From JAUXLW01 sp964195005 (lineage in GTDB: Bacteria; Actinomycetota; Acidimicrobiia; Spongiisociales; SHLN01), in the NCBI GenBank assembly GCA_964195005.1, contig CAXMOO010000086.1:1-8745 (forward strand): a stretch of DNA of 8,745 nucleotides. The letters run 5' to 3'. How positions within the stretch are numbered: position 1 is the stretch's first letter; every line of letters begins with the position of its first letter. Made by a program: the position numbers and the translations under genes. Under the pieces are notes generated by a model that was not told the origin of the DNA, searched no databases, and saw only the letters and a list, made by a program, of their open reading frames with translations. Shown piece after piece: positions 1 to 7,517 of this stretch.

Positions 1-48
1 GACTTCGCGCAGCTCGTCACTGCTTCTGCCATCGCTGCGGGTACTCAT
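1..48 (-). CDS. rph: RNase PH, N-terminal fragment (cut by window edge)
   Basis: Only the first 16 codons lie in the window. Reading leftward from an ATG at 48 they give MSTRSDGRSSDELREV, which matches the conserved start of RNase PH (an R-x-DGR-x3-ELR pattern), the phosphorolytic 3'-to-5' exoribonuclease that trims tRNA 3' ends. The ATG overlaps the stop of the upstream MBL-fold gene in an ATGA arrangement (4-nt overlap), so the two are probably translationally coupled. In mycobacteria, as I recall, the same order occurs (Rv1339 then rphA), which supports the call. The rest of the gene is outside the window, so active-site residues cannot be checked. Confidence 0.72.
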   Translation of the reverse strand, partial: MSTRSDGRSSDELREV

Positions 49-770
49 ACCTCGACCTCCAGGCCCGGAGTCGCCACCAGGATCTCACCGGAGAAGACCT
101 CGGCCGCTTCACTAATTGTTTGCCCGGCTTCCAGAGTAGGCGCCAGGTGAGTCACAATCAGCCGGGCTGCGTCCGCTCGAGCAGCGATCCCACCCGCTTC
201 CCGAGCCGTGAGGTGCTGAGCGAAGTCCTTGTCGTCTCCCTGGTAGGTGGCCTCGGATAGAAGCACGTCCACACCCCTGGCCAGCTCGACAAGGTCGCAT
301 TCGAGGCCGGTGTCGGCCGAGTACGCCAGCGAATCACCTGCCGCATCGAACCGCACCTGGAGCGTGGGCACGGAATGATCGGCTCTGGCGAATCGCACTG
401 TGAAAGAACCGACCTCCTCGACGGGAGCCGGAATCCGCACGTCGAAGACTTCCTCCAGCGGCCCGGTCAGGAACGCCTCAAACCGCTCCGCCAGGCCCTC
501 CGGCACAAACAACGCCAACCGGGATCCCGCCCCGGGGCTGAATCGAAGCCAGTGATAAAGAGCGAACAGATCTGCCGAATGGTCGGGGTGGGCGTGACTG
601 ATGATTACGGCATCGAGCTCGGCCGGGCTCACAAGATCAAGGAGAGCGCAAAAGGTACCGGTGCCGGCATCAAGCCAGATGCGGGTATCGGCGTTCGACA
701 CCAGGTAGCCGGACGTCGGTCGTCCGGGGGTGGCATAGGTTCCGTTGGAGCCGAGGACTGTTAAACGCAC
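45..770 (-). CDS. MBL-fold metallohydrolase, Rv1339-like (RNase Z/cyclic-nucleotide phosphodiesterase superfamily)
   Basis: This is a 241-residue protein with the metallo-beta-lactamase fold. Visible metal ligands are the HAHPDH motif at residues 59-64, H132, D153 in the SADTG segment and H208 in THL, with H186 as a further candidate. This is a complete two-metal site. The C-terminal part (SADTG, then LVELARGVDVLLSEA and HLTAREAG) closely resembles mycobacterial Rv1339, which has been described as an atypical cAMP phosphodiesterase; older annotations call such proteins RNase Z-like. Cyclic-nucleotide or phosphodiester hydrolysis is therefore inferred, and the substrate is not shown by the sequence. 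The start is a GTG at 770, chosen because the MRLTVLG beta-strand follows at once. No Shine-Dalgarno-like sequence is visible, and the 239-bp element ends only 11 bp upstream. The protein is cytosolic, with no signal peptide. It overlaps the next gene (RNase PH) by 4 nt. Confidence 0.85.
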   Translation of the reverse strand: MRLTVLGSNGTYATPGRPTSGYLVSNADTRIWLDAGTGTFCALLDLVSPAELDAVIISHAHPDHSADLFALYHWLRFSPGAGSRLALFVPEGLAERFEAFLTGPLEEVFDVRIPAPVEEVGSFTVRFARADHSVPTLQVRFDAAGDSLAYSADTGLECDLVELARGVDVLLSEATYQGDDKDFAQHLTAREAGGIAARADAARLIVTHLAPTLEAGQTISEAAEVFSGEILVATPGLEVEV

Positions 771-781
771 GGCGCTGAGGT

Positions 782-1020
782 TAGGAGCCTGCTGAGCAAA
801 ACATGTCGCCGATTTCGACGACCAGCCATCACCGAGATAGCTTTGAGCGAGCGAACACGATGACGCAGTGCCGTAGGTGTGGAGCGACGGTCAAAGGTGT
901 CGAGCAAGGAGCAGCGTCCTCAGCTCCGCCATTCCGCTCCGAGGAGTGGCGAAACCTCGTCCTTGCGATTGGCGTGCCTGGCCGTCGCTCTCGACAACGG
1001 CATTACTCAGCAGGCTCCTA
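782..1020. mobile_element. 239-bp MITE-like element, copy A
   Basis: Both ends carry a perfect 15-bp inverted repeat, TAGGAGCCTGCTGAG at 782-796 and its complement at 1006-1020. The same unit occurs inverted at 5492-5730 with exactly the same length, no gaps and 23 substitutions by my count (about 90% identity). It contains no transposase and is too small for one. The outermost TA at each end is best read as a duplicated TA target, leaving a 235-bp core at 784-1018. TA duplication suits mobilisation by an IS630/Tc1-mariner-type transposase; IS5-type families with short targets are not excluded. The element lies inside the minus-strand operon between the JAMM and MBL-fold genes, and its right end supplies the JAMM stop codon. 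Internal inverted repeats are listed separately. A 72-codon open frame at 803-1021 (+) is probably not a gene. Confidence 0.85.
882..990. repeat. Nested inverted repeats inside copy A (possible RNA fold)
   Basis: Three internal pairings are visible besides the terminal repeats. First, GAGCGACGGTCA (882-893) pairs with TGGCCGTCGCTC (979-990) over 12 bp, with one position that is G-U in one RNA strand. Second, within it, CGCCATTCC (927-935) pairs with GGAGTGGCG (943-951) around a 7-nt loop, with one wobble. Third, just outside, AGCCATC (824-830) faces GATAGCT (836-842) around a 5-nt loop with one mismatch. In copy B the third hairpin is perfect (7 bp), the long stem has 11 perfect pairs (5523-5533 with 5619-5629) and the 9-bp hairpin loses its outermost pair. 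No clear compensatory change is seen, so a selected RNA structure is possible but unproven. Confidence 0.5.
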
Positions 1021-1413
1021 GTCCCCCAGCACCAGCTCCCGCTCGGTGGCTACCCCGTCGGCGATGCGATATGCCCGCAGCTCGGTGGAACCGTCAACCG
1101 GACCGGCGACAATCCATAACCACTCCGGCTCGGCCGCTTCGGCAAGATCGACCGGTGACGGAAATGCTGGTCCATGGACATGGCTGTGGAAGGCGCCGAT
1201 CAATTCCCACCCGCTTCGTTCGGCATGGCGCAAGGCACCAAAGTGCTCCTCGGGCTCGATGGTGAAACGGGTCGGGGAGTTGTCGGCATTCGTGAGGCAA
1301 TAGACCATGCGAAGGCCGCCGGCGTCCCCGGCCAGGAGGCCACAGGCCTCATTTGGGTAGCAAAGTGAACTGTGCTCGAGAATGGCGTCTGCCATGCGAG
1401 CTGGAAGGTTCAC
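1018..1413 (-). CDS. JAMM/MPN-family metalloprotease (Mec-like)
   Basis: This 131-residue protein carries a complete JAMM zinc site: E22 (in NEACGLLAGD), H76 and H78 (HSH), S86 and D89, i.e. HxH-x7-S-x2-D. Small stand-alone bacterial JAMM proteins of this size include Mec (Rv1334), which removes cysteine from the ubiquitin-like sulfur carrier CysO; that role is inferred by family only. No cysO- or cysM-like gene is present in the window. The chosen start is GTG at 1413, two bases after the thioredoxin-like stop, which suggests translational coupling; ATG at 1395 is the alternative. The same frame stays open upstream to 1701, but that extension overlaps the thioredoxin-like gene and is rich in Arg and Pro, so it is not used. 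The stop is TAG at 1020-1018, contributed by the end of the 239-bp element; without the element it would be TAA. Confidence 0.85.
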   Translation of the reverse strand: MNLPARMADAILEHSSLCYPNEACGLLAGDAGGLRMVYCLTNADNSPTRFTIEPEEHFGALRHAERSGWELIGAFHSHVHGPAFPSPVDLAEAAEPEWLWIVAGPVDGSTELRAYRIADGVATERELVLGD

Positions 1414-1415
1414 CG

Positions 1416-1808
1416 TCAGGCTCGTTTCGCCCCGTTCCGCTCGAGCGCCTGTTGCAGCTGGTCTTTTTTCACGAGCCCGGAGGAACGCCAGCGTTCCGAG
1501 GGTCCACCAGTTTGGCGGCGCGACTTCTTGCCCTTCTTCTTCGGTGGACCGATGACCACAAAGGTCGGCGTAGACATCACCCGGTAGCGCTGCGCCAACG
1601 CCGGGGCGGAGCGCACGTCGACTTTCACAACGTGTGCCGAATCGCGGTACTCGTCGGCAAGCTCGTTGACAATTCCGTCCATGGTGCGGCACGGCTGGCA
1701 ATTGGTCTGCCAGAAGTCGAGAAAGACGGGTTTGCCACTGGCGGTCAACTCATCGAGTTGCTCGAGGTTGTGGAGCTTGATCGGTTTATTTCGCCTCTTG
1801 AACATCAT
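1416..1808 (-). CDS. Thioredoxin-like protein
   Basis: This 130-residue protein has a thioredoxin fold. The redox motif is C37-Q-P-C40 in FWQTNCQPC (classical thioredoxin has WCGPC), and the cis-proline is P81 in MSTPTF. Replacement of Trp-Cys-Gly-Pro-Cys by Asn-Cys-Gln-Pro-Cys suggests a specialised dithiol oxidoreductase rather than the main thioredoxin. Residues 90-98 form a strongly basic run (KKKGKKSRR) where thioredoxins usually have a short Lys-Gly turn. There is no signal peptide, so it is probably cytoplasmic. The start is one of two adjacent ATGs (1808 or 1805) without an evident Shine-Dalgarno sequence. It follows the esterase gene by 29 nt and is followed after 2 nt by the JAMM gene, so the pair is very probably co-transcribed. 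Confidence 0.87.
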   Translation of the reverse strand: MMFKRRNKPIKLHNLEQLDELTASGKPVFLDFWQTNCQPCRTMDGIVNELADEYRDSAHVVKVDVRSAPALAQRYRVMSTPTFVVIGPPKKKGKKSRRQTGGPSERWRSSGLVKKDQLQQALERNGAKRA

Positions 1809-1837
1809 GAGCGTCTATAACCCATTAGCGGGCAGAT

Positions 1838-3037
1838 TCATTTCTCGGTCGATCGGGTGTGGAAGTTTCGGGCTTTGTGGTCGGCCAGTGAAGCATTGAG
1901 GAAGCTCTCAACACCACGCACCACGTGGCGACTGCGCAGGGAATGGAAGAAGTCGAAGCCGTGGGTGCCACCTGGAATCTCGGCGTAGAGCACCGGAGAC
2001 TGCGAAACCGCTCGCAAGGCTGCGACGAACTGGCGTGACTCGTCCGGCGGTACCAGGGAGTCGTGCGAGCCGTGCATGACGAGGAACGGGGGAGCGTGGG
2101 GCCCAACCTGAGTCAGCGGCGAGGCCCGGTTCCATGCCTCTGGATCGGCGTCCGGAGAGACCTTCATCACCCGTGATTCCACAAACGGCCACGGGTAGCG
2201 GATACGGTTGCGATCGAGTAGATCGTGTATCCCGTAGAACGTCACACAGGCCTGAACGGATGTGTCGGCGGATGCGAACCCCGGCTGATAGGCGAGATCA
2301 TCGGGTGTGAGGGCAGCCAGCCCGGCCAGATGAGCTCCGGCCGAACCTCCGCTGAGAGCAACGAAGCTCGAGTCGCCACCGTGCTCCGCCTCATTGGCCC
2401 TGAGCCAGCTGATAGCCAGCTTCACGTCGATCAGGTGGTCGGGGAAGGTTGCTGCCGGGCTGAGCCGATAGTCCATGCTGGCGCACACCCACCCCGCTGC
2501 CGCCATGCGATGGATCAGCGGGCGAGACTCGCGTTCCCGATGGCCCCGCATCCACCCGCCCCCGTGAATCTGCAGTAGAACCGGGAGCCCGCTTTGGTCC
2601 CCTCCCGGCCTGTGAATATCGAGCAGCTGAGCCGGCTCGGGCCCGTAGGCAATCCCTCGAATCGCTTCCACCCCTCGAGGCAGCTTCCCCCTGACTCGAA
2701 CAATGTCACTGAGGGTTGGGGGCGAGCCGGATCCAGGCTTCAGACCCATCGGGGCCAGCGCGGCAGCCATCGTTGGCCGGGCGCGCACCGACCAGACCGC
2801 CATCACAAGAAGGCCGGCCCAGGACACGAACGTGATGGCCAGGGCAATCTGCCCCAGGATGTGATCGAGCACACCCGCCCAGGCGAACAGGCCCACAACC
2901 ACCGCTTGCCAGACAATGTGATGCAGCGGAAGCTCGTTGGTGATCATTGCCGGCAGCCACAACGACCGGCGGCGCAGACCGTTAATGGTGAGCAACGCCC
3001 CGATCAGGCTTCCGATGAAGAAGAGCGCGCTCAACAT
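1838..3037 (-). CDS. Membrane-anchored alpha/beta-hydrolase esterase (hormone-sensitive-lipase family)
   Basis: This 399-residue protein has two parts. Residues 1-90 contain about three hydrophobic membrane segments (roughly 2-19, 41-57 and 63-83). Residues 120-390 form an alpha/beta hydrolase of the HSL/carboxylesterase family: the oxyanion motif HGGGW at 158-162, nucleophile S232 in GGSAG (230-234), acid D326 in HGSHD and catalytic H359 in GGTHGF. The architecture recalls mycobacterial LipO/LipC-type esterases. It probably hydrolyses short acyl or lipid esters at the membrane; the substrate is unknown. The start ATG at 3037 begins the first hydrophobic segment and no Shine-Dalgarno is evident. 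It lies 58 nt downstream of the maleylpyruvate isomerase-like gene and 29 nt upstream of the thioredoxin-like gene, all on one strand. Confidence 0.85.
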   Translation of the reverse strand: MLSALFFIGSLIGALLTINGLRRRSLWLPAMITNELPLHHIVWQAVVVGLFAWAGVLDHILGQIALAITFVSWAGLLVMAVWSVRARPTMAAALAPMGLKPGSGSPPTLSDIVRVRGKLPRGVEAIRGIAYGPEPAQLLDIHRPGGDQSGLPVLLQIHGGGWMRGHRERESRPLIHRMAAAGWVCASMDYRLSPAATFPDHLIDVKLAISWLRANEAEHGGDSSFVALSGGSAGAHLAGLAALTPDDLAYQPGFASADTSVQACVTFYGIHDLLDRNRIRYPWPFVESRVMKVSPDADPEAWNRASPLTQVGPHAPPFLVMHGSHDSLVPPDESRQFVAALRAVSQSPVLYAEIPGGTHGFDFFHSLRSRHVVRGVESFLNASLADHKARNFHTRSTEK

Positions 3038-3082
3038 GAAGCGACACTAGACCGGCGCTTCCCCGTCCCCGGGATCATCAAT

Positions 3083-3094
3083 CCGCCGCGGCGG
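3083..3094. repeat. 12-bp perfect palindrome after the MDMPI-like stop
   Basis: CCGCCGCGGCGG is a perfect self-complementary palindrome starting one base beyond the stop codon of the maleylpyruvate isomerase-like gene, in its 58-nt gap to the esterase. It has no loop of useful size and no T-run follows, so it does not look like an intrinsic terminator. A protein site or chance GC palindrome are both possible. Confidence 0.3.
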
Positions 3095-3095
3095 C

Positions 3096-3779
3096 TTACT
3101 CGCCGAGCGACTGCTCCGGCACCGTGAACCGATGCAGGTAGGTGAGGTAGGGCTCGGGATCGCCCTGCCAGTCAAAAGCCCGCATCTCGTCATAGGTTCG
3201 CCGTCCCATCAACATTCGGGCGGCCTCGTAGGGATCGACATCGAGCGTCACCGCCGCGTCCACCTGGCGGGCCTCCTTACCCAGGTACCAGGTCTTGTCC
3301 CCGGTGGTGATCTGCATGGGCGGCAGCCCAACGGCCTGAATCGCTTGATCCGACGCGATGGCGGCTTTGAGCGCCATCGCCAGGCCGAGCCCATCGCGGC
3401 CGCCGCTTTGGCCCACGGCGTTGCGGGCATCCTGCTCGTGGGTCCAAACATCGATGGCCACTGCAGTCAAGCCGGACCCGGCCTGCTCGAGAAGTTCGAC
3501 GAGCGGCGGCACCGCTGCCGACCACTCCTCCAGCACCTCGGCGATTGACTTATCCCGACGCTCCTCAACCTGACGGGCGGTGCTGTCGGATAGGGCGACC
3601 CCCGCCCACTCGTCGTGCAAGTCGACGGCAACCCCTGTGACGTGCCCGACCAGGTCCTTGACAGACCAGCCCGGGCAGGCGACCACCGGGGCCGACAGCA
3701 GCTCCTCGTCGAGTGTCTCGACCCATGAGCTGAACCGCTCGTACGTCTCGACATAGGCTTCCGTGACGGAATTGCTCAT
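3096..3779 (-). CDS. Mycothiol-dependent maleylpyruvate isomerase (MDMPI)-family protein
   Basis: This 227-residue protein has a DinB-like four-helix N-terminal domain with the family signature CPGWSVKDLVGHVTG (residues 35-49). H46 together with D110 and H114 (D-V-W-T-H-E) fits the usual metal triad of one His plus Glu/Asp-x3-His. The C-terminal third (about 150-215), ending in GRRTYDEMRAFDWQGDPEPYL, looks like the MDMPI C-terminal domain. Family members use mycothiol as a cofactor for isomerisation or thiol transfer, which suggests a mycothiol-making actinobacterium; the true reaction is unknown because the family is large and mostly uncharacterised. The start is ATG at 3779, with an in-frame ATG at 3788 as an equally possible choice and no strong Shine-Dalgarno for either. 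The frame is open up to 4055, but that part runs antisense to the cupin gene. It is probably the first gene of the leftward operon. Confidence 0.8.
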   Translation of the reverse strand: MSNSVTEAYVETYERFSSWVETLDEELLSAPVVACPGWSVKDLVGHVTGVAVDLHDEWAGVALSDSTARQVEERRDKSIAEVLEEWSAAVPPLVELLEQAGSGLTAVAIDVWTHEQDARNAVGQSGGRDGLGLAMALKAAIASDQAIQAVGLPPMQITTGDKTWYLGKEARQVDAAVTLDVDPYEAARMLMGRRTYDEMRAFDWQGDPEPYLTYLHRFTVPEQSLGE

Positions 3780-3852
3780 AGGGCCCATTCTGCCAGGCGA
3801 CCAAACTCTTAGGATCACTAGCCTCGCCTTACCCGAACGATGAGGAGCCAAC
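3780..3852. promoter_or_regulatory. Divergent intergenic region; cupin Shine-Dalgarno
   Basis: These 73 bases separate the divergent MDMPI-like and cupin genes and must hold at least one promoter for each direction. I could not identify a convincing -35/-10 pair. An AGGAG Shine-Dalgarno at 3843-3847 lies 5 nt before the cupin GTG and fixes that start. Confidence 0.45.
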
Positions 3853-4242
3853 GTGGACCACACGCCCGCCGAAGAGATTGAGTGGACGCCTGCTGGAACC
3901 GAGCACTTCACCGGAGATGTATGGTTCGGGCAGTTGTCCAAGGTTGCGGACCCGGGACTCGACGCCCTGGGAGTCCTGTTCTCCCCCGGCGCTCGCACCG
4001 ATTGGCACACCCACCCCGATGGACAGGTTTTGTACATAGCATCCGGCGCGGGCAAAGTGCAGAAAGATGACGGCGAAACCGTGCAGGTCTCAGCCGGTGA
4101 CGTGGTCTATTCGCCGGCGGGCGAAGTGCATTGGCACGGCGCCAGCGATAACTCCTACATGATCAATCTGTCGCTGACTACCGGTGGGCCCACCAATTGG
4201 CTCCCCGACAAGGTCAGCGACGAGGACTTCGGCAAGGCCTGA
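3853..4242 (+). CDS. Small single-domain cupin protein
   Basis: This 129-residue protein is a single cupin barrel. Motif 1 is at about 46-65 (GARTDWHTHPDGQVLYIASGAG) with metal ligands H52 and H54; the usual Glu is replaced by Q58. Motif 2 is at 82-97 (GDVVYSPAGEVHWHGA) with ligand H93, and H95 nearby. The Glu-to-Gln change may alter metal choice, but three His ligands remain. The sequence resembles small cupins often annotated beside carboxymuconolactone decarboxylases; catalytic (dioxygenase, isomerase) and sensing roles are both possible and the substrate is unknown. The GTG start has a clear AGGAG at 3843-3847. Its TGA stop is separated by one base from the ATG of the flavoprotein gene, so the two are almost certainly a translationally coupled operon and may act in one redox pathway. 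Confidence 0.83.
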   Translation: MDHTPAEEIEWTPAGTEHFTGDVWFGQLSKVADPGLDALGVLFSPGARTDWHTHPDGQVLYIASGAGKVQKDDGETVQVSAGDVVYSPAGEVHWHGASDNSYMINLSLTTGGPTNWLPDKVSDEDFGKA

Positions 4243-4243
4243 A

Positions 4244-5494
4244 ATGGAAAACGAAGCTATACGCGTTGTCGGCCACCAGTGGGCTCCAGACGCCCATGCC
4301 ATCAAGGACTTCTTAGGCCGTAACCAGGTTCCCTTCCGATGGCTCGACCTCGATCGCACCCGGGAAGCCGGTGCACTCCTGGCCGATGCCGGCCTGGAGC
4401 ACGCCGCCCTTCCGGTCGTCTTCATGACCGATGGCAAGGTGTTGCAGGACCCGCCGATAGCGGACCTGGCCGATCACCTTGGCATGCACATCCACGCTGA
4501 TAGGCGCTACTACGACGTGGCCATCGTTGGCGCCGGTCCTGCCGGCCTGGCCGCCGCGGTGTATGGCGCCTCGGAGGGCCTGTCCACGGTTCTCATTGAG
4601 CGGGAGGCGCCGGGCGGCCAGGCGGGAACCAGCAGCAGAATCGAGAACTACCTCGGTTTCCCCACCGGGGTAAGTGGCGCCGAGCTCGCTCAGCGAGCCT
4701 TGACCCAAGCCAAGCGTCTCGGAGCTGAGGTCCTCAGCCCCGTGGCCGTAACCGCCCTGAGTACCGCAGGCGGGTACAAGGAGCTGCAACTGTCCGACGG
4801 CAGCGCGATCACCTCCCGGGCCGTGATCATCGCCACCGGGGTGAGCTACAAGCACCTCCCGGCTCCGGGCCTCAATCGGCTCACCGGAGCGGGCGTGTAT
4901 TACGGAGCAGCCACGACTGAAGCCCTGGCCGCCGAGGGACAGCATATCTACGTGGTCGGCTCTGCCAACTCGGCCGGCCAGGGTGCCAAGCACTTCTCGA
5001 AGTTCGCTTCCCAGGTAACGATTCTCGTCCGGGGAGAGAGCCTGGCGGCGCACATGAGCGAGTACCTGATCGAACAGATCGAGGCGACCCCCAACATCAA
5101 CGTGGTCCCCTACACCCACGTGATCGAAGCGGTTGGCCAGGATCATCTCGAGGAACTGGTCTTCGAAAACGTCGAAACCGGGGCAACCGAGACGGTTCCC
5201 GCCTCTTTCCTCTTCATATTCATCGGTGCCGAGCCCGAGCATCCCTGGCTCGAGGGCACCGTCGCCAGTGACGACCACGGCTACATCCTCACCGGGCCCG
5301 ACCTACTCGTCGACAACCAGCTCCCCGAAGGATGGCCGCTGGAGCGCCACCCGTTTCATCTGGAGACCTCGAGCCCGGGGATCTTCGCAACCGGCGACGT
5401 CCGCCACGGCTCGATTCGCCGGGTGGCAGGGGCAGTGGGAGAAGGCTCGACGGCTATCCAGCTGGTGCATCGCTACCTGGCGTCGATTCATTAG
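4244..5494 (+). CDS. Thioredoxin-reductase-like FAD/NAD(P)H oxidoreductase with N-terminal thioredoxin-fold domain, no cysteines
   Basis: This is a 416-residue flavoprotein. Residues 5-80 form a glutaredoxin/NrdH-like thioredoxin fold with a likely cis-proline (P57 in LPVV), but the CxxC position reads HQWAPDAHA. Residues 91-416 are a thioredoxin-reductase-type module: FAD-binding GAGPAG at 96-101, GGQAG-SSRIENYLGFP at about 124-140, NAD(P)H-binding GSANSAG at 239-245, and the C-terminal FAD motif ATGDVR at 382-387. Where thioredoxin reductases carry redox CATC, this protein has YYGAAT (219-224). The whole chain contains no cysteine, so it cannot perform dithiol exchange; it may pass electrons from NAD(P)H via FAD to another acceptor such as a quinone or a protein. 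The ATG at 4244 follows the cupin stop by one base; an in-frame ATG at 4184 would overlap the cupin gene. The TAG stop is supplied by the 239-bp element. Confidence 0.88.
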   Translation: MENEAIRVVGHQWAPDAHAIKDFLGRNQVPFRWLDLDRTREAGALLADAGLEHAALPVVFMTDGKVLQDPPIADLADHLGMHIHADRRYYDVAIVGAGPAGLAAAVYGASEGLSTVLIEREAPGGQAGTSSRIENYLGFPTGVSGAELAQRALTQAKRLGAEVLSPVAVTALSTAGGYKELQLSDGSAITSRAVIIATGVSYKHLPAPGLNRLTGAGVYYGAATTEALAAEGQHIYVVGSANSAGQGAKHFSKFASQVTILVRGESLAAHMSEYLIEQIEATPNINVVPYTHVIEAVGQDHLEELVFENVETGATETVPASFLFIFIGAEPEHPWLEGTVASDDHGYILTGPDLLVDNQLPEGWPLERHPFHLETSSPGIFATGDVRHGSIRRVAGAVGEGSTAIQLVHRYLASIH

Positions 5495-5727
5495 GAACCT
5501 GCTGAGTGATGCCGTTGCCGAGAGCGACGGTCAGGCGCGCCAATGGCAATGACGAGGTTTCGCCACTCCTCGGAGCGGAATGGCTGGGCCGAGGACGCCG
5601 CTAGTGGCTCGACACCTTTGACCGTCGCTTCACACCTACGCCTTTGTGTCATCGTGTTCGCTCGCTCAAAGCCATCTCGGCGATGGCTGGTCGTCGAAAT
5701 CGGCGACATGCTTTGCTCAGCGGGCTC

Positions 5728-5730
<3 letters not shown>
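5492..5730. mobile_element. 239-bp MITE-like element, copy B (inverted relative to copy A)
   Basis: This is the reverse complement of copy A over its full 239 bp with no indels and 23 mismatches. Its terminal repeats (5492-5506 and 5716-5730) differ from each other at 2 of 15 positions, so it may be slightly more decayed than copy A, whose repeats are perfect. The terminal TA at each end is the presumed target duplication, leaving a core at 5494-5728. It lies exactly between two convergent genes and its ends encode both of their stop codons (TAG at 5492-5494 on plus, TAG at 5730-5728 on minus). The internal stems of copy A are conserved here. It may serve as a two-way transcription end, but no T-run typical of an intrinsic terminator is seen. 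The equivalent of the 72-codon frame runs on the minus strand at 5491-5709. Confidence 0.85.
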
Positions 5731-7326
<1,596 letters not shown>

Positions 7327-7517
7327 GACGGGGAAGGGTAACCGAGCGGCCTGGCAACACGTGGTGTTGGCCGTCCGCCGCAACAACGAGCACCGCATTT
7401 CTCACCTTGCCTCTCAAGGGAAGCACCCGAGCGAAGCGATCCAGCAAGCTGGCGCCCATCGTCCATCCGGGGAACCAAGTGCCCATGGGGCTCGTTACCC
7501 GTCCGGGGAGTCGGAAC
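7327..7517. promoter_or_regulatory. Divergent region between ABC-F and response regulator
   Basis: These 191 bases separate two divergent starts and should contain both promoters. On the minus strand an AAGGTGA sequence precedes an ATG at 7398 that could start a longer ABC-F protein or a short leader-like frame fused to it. On the plus strand GGGGAG at 7505-7510 is a good Shine-Dalgarno, 7 nt before the response regulator ATG at 7518. I found no convincing -35/-10 pair. Confidence 0.4.
7355..7369. repeat. Inverted repeat CAACAC-GTG-GTGTTG in the ABC-F leader
   Basis: Perfect 6-bp arms flank a 3-nt centre. The site lies 29-43 bp upstream of the preferred ABC-F start (GTG 7326), so it could be an operator for a dimeric regulator or a small hairpin in the 5' leader. 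If translation starts at 7398 it would be coding instead. Confidence 0.35.

Noticed and set aside
803..1021. 72-codon open frame inside copy A, preserved in copy B (5491-5709, minus), as a real small protein
   Set aside because: Between copies the 21 substitutions in the frame fall 5/7/9 on codon positions 1/2/3 and change 11 of 72 residues, so there is no sign of purifying selection. It is Arg/Ser-rich, lacks a Shine-Dalgarno, and its stop depends on the insertion site.
1414..1701. Upstream extension of the JAMM frame to 1701
   Set aside because: It overlaps the well-supported thioredoxin-like gene in another frame and shows no domain; the JAMM fold begins at the chosen GTG.
3083..3094. GC palindrome after the MDMPI-like stop as an intrinsic terminator
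   Set aside because: No loop of suitable size and no T-run in the direction of transcription; the genes continue on the same strand.
3780..4055. N-terminal extension of the MDMPI-like frame up to 4055
   Set aside because: It runs antisense to the cupin gene and past the divergent promoter region; the family domain begins at the 3779 start.
4184..4243. Earlier in-frame start of the flavoprotein at 4184
   Set aside because: It would overlap the cupin coding region by 59 bp; the ATG at 4244 starts right at the thioredoxin-fold domain.
4313..5278. 321-codon antisense frame over the flavoprotein gene
   Set aside because: It is a high-GC shadow of a gene with clear FAD and NAD(P)H motifs; its translation is Gly/Asp/Val-rich without recognisable motifs.
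7407..7517. Longer response-regulator start at 7407
   Set aside because: The receiver domain begins just after the ATG at 7518, which has a GGGGAG Shine-Dalgarno; the added residues are Arg/Pro-rich.
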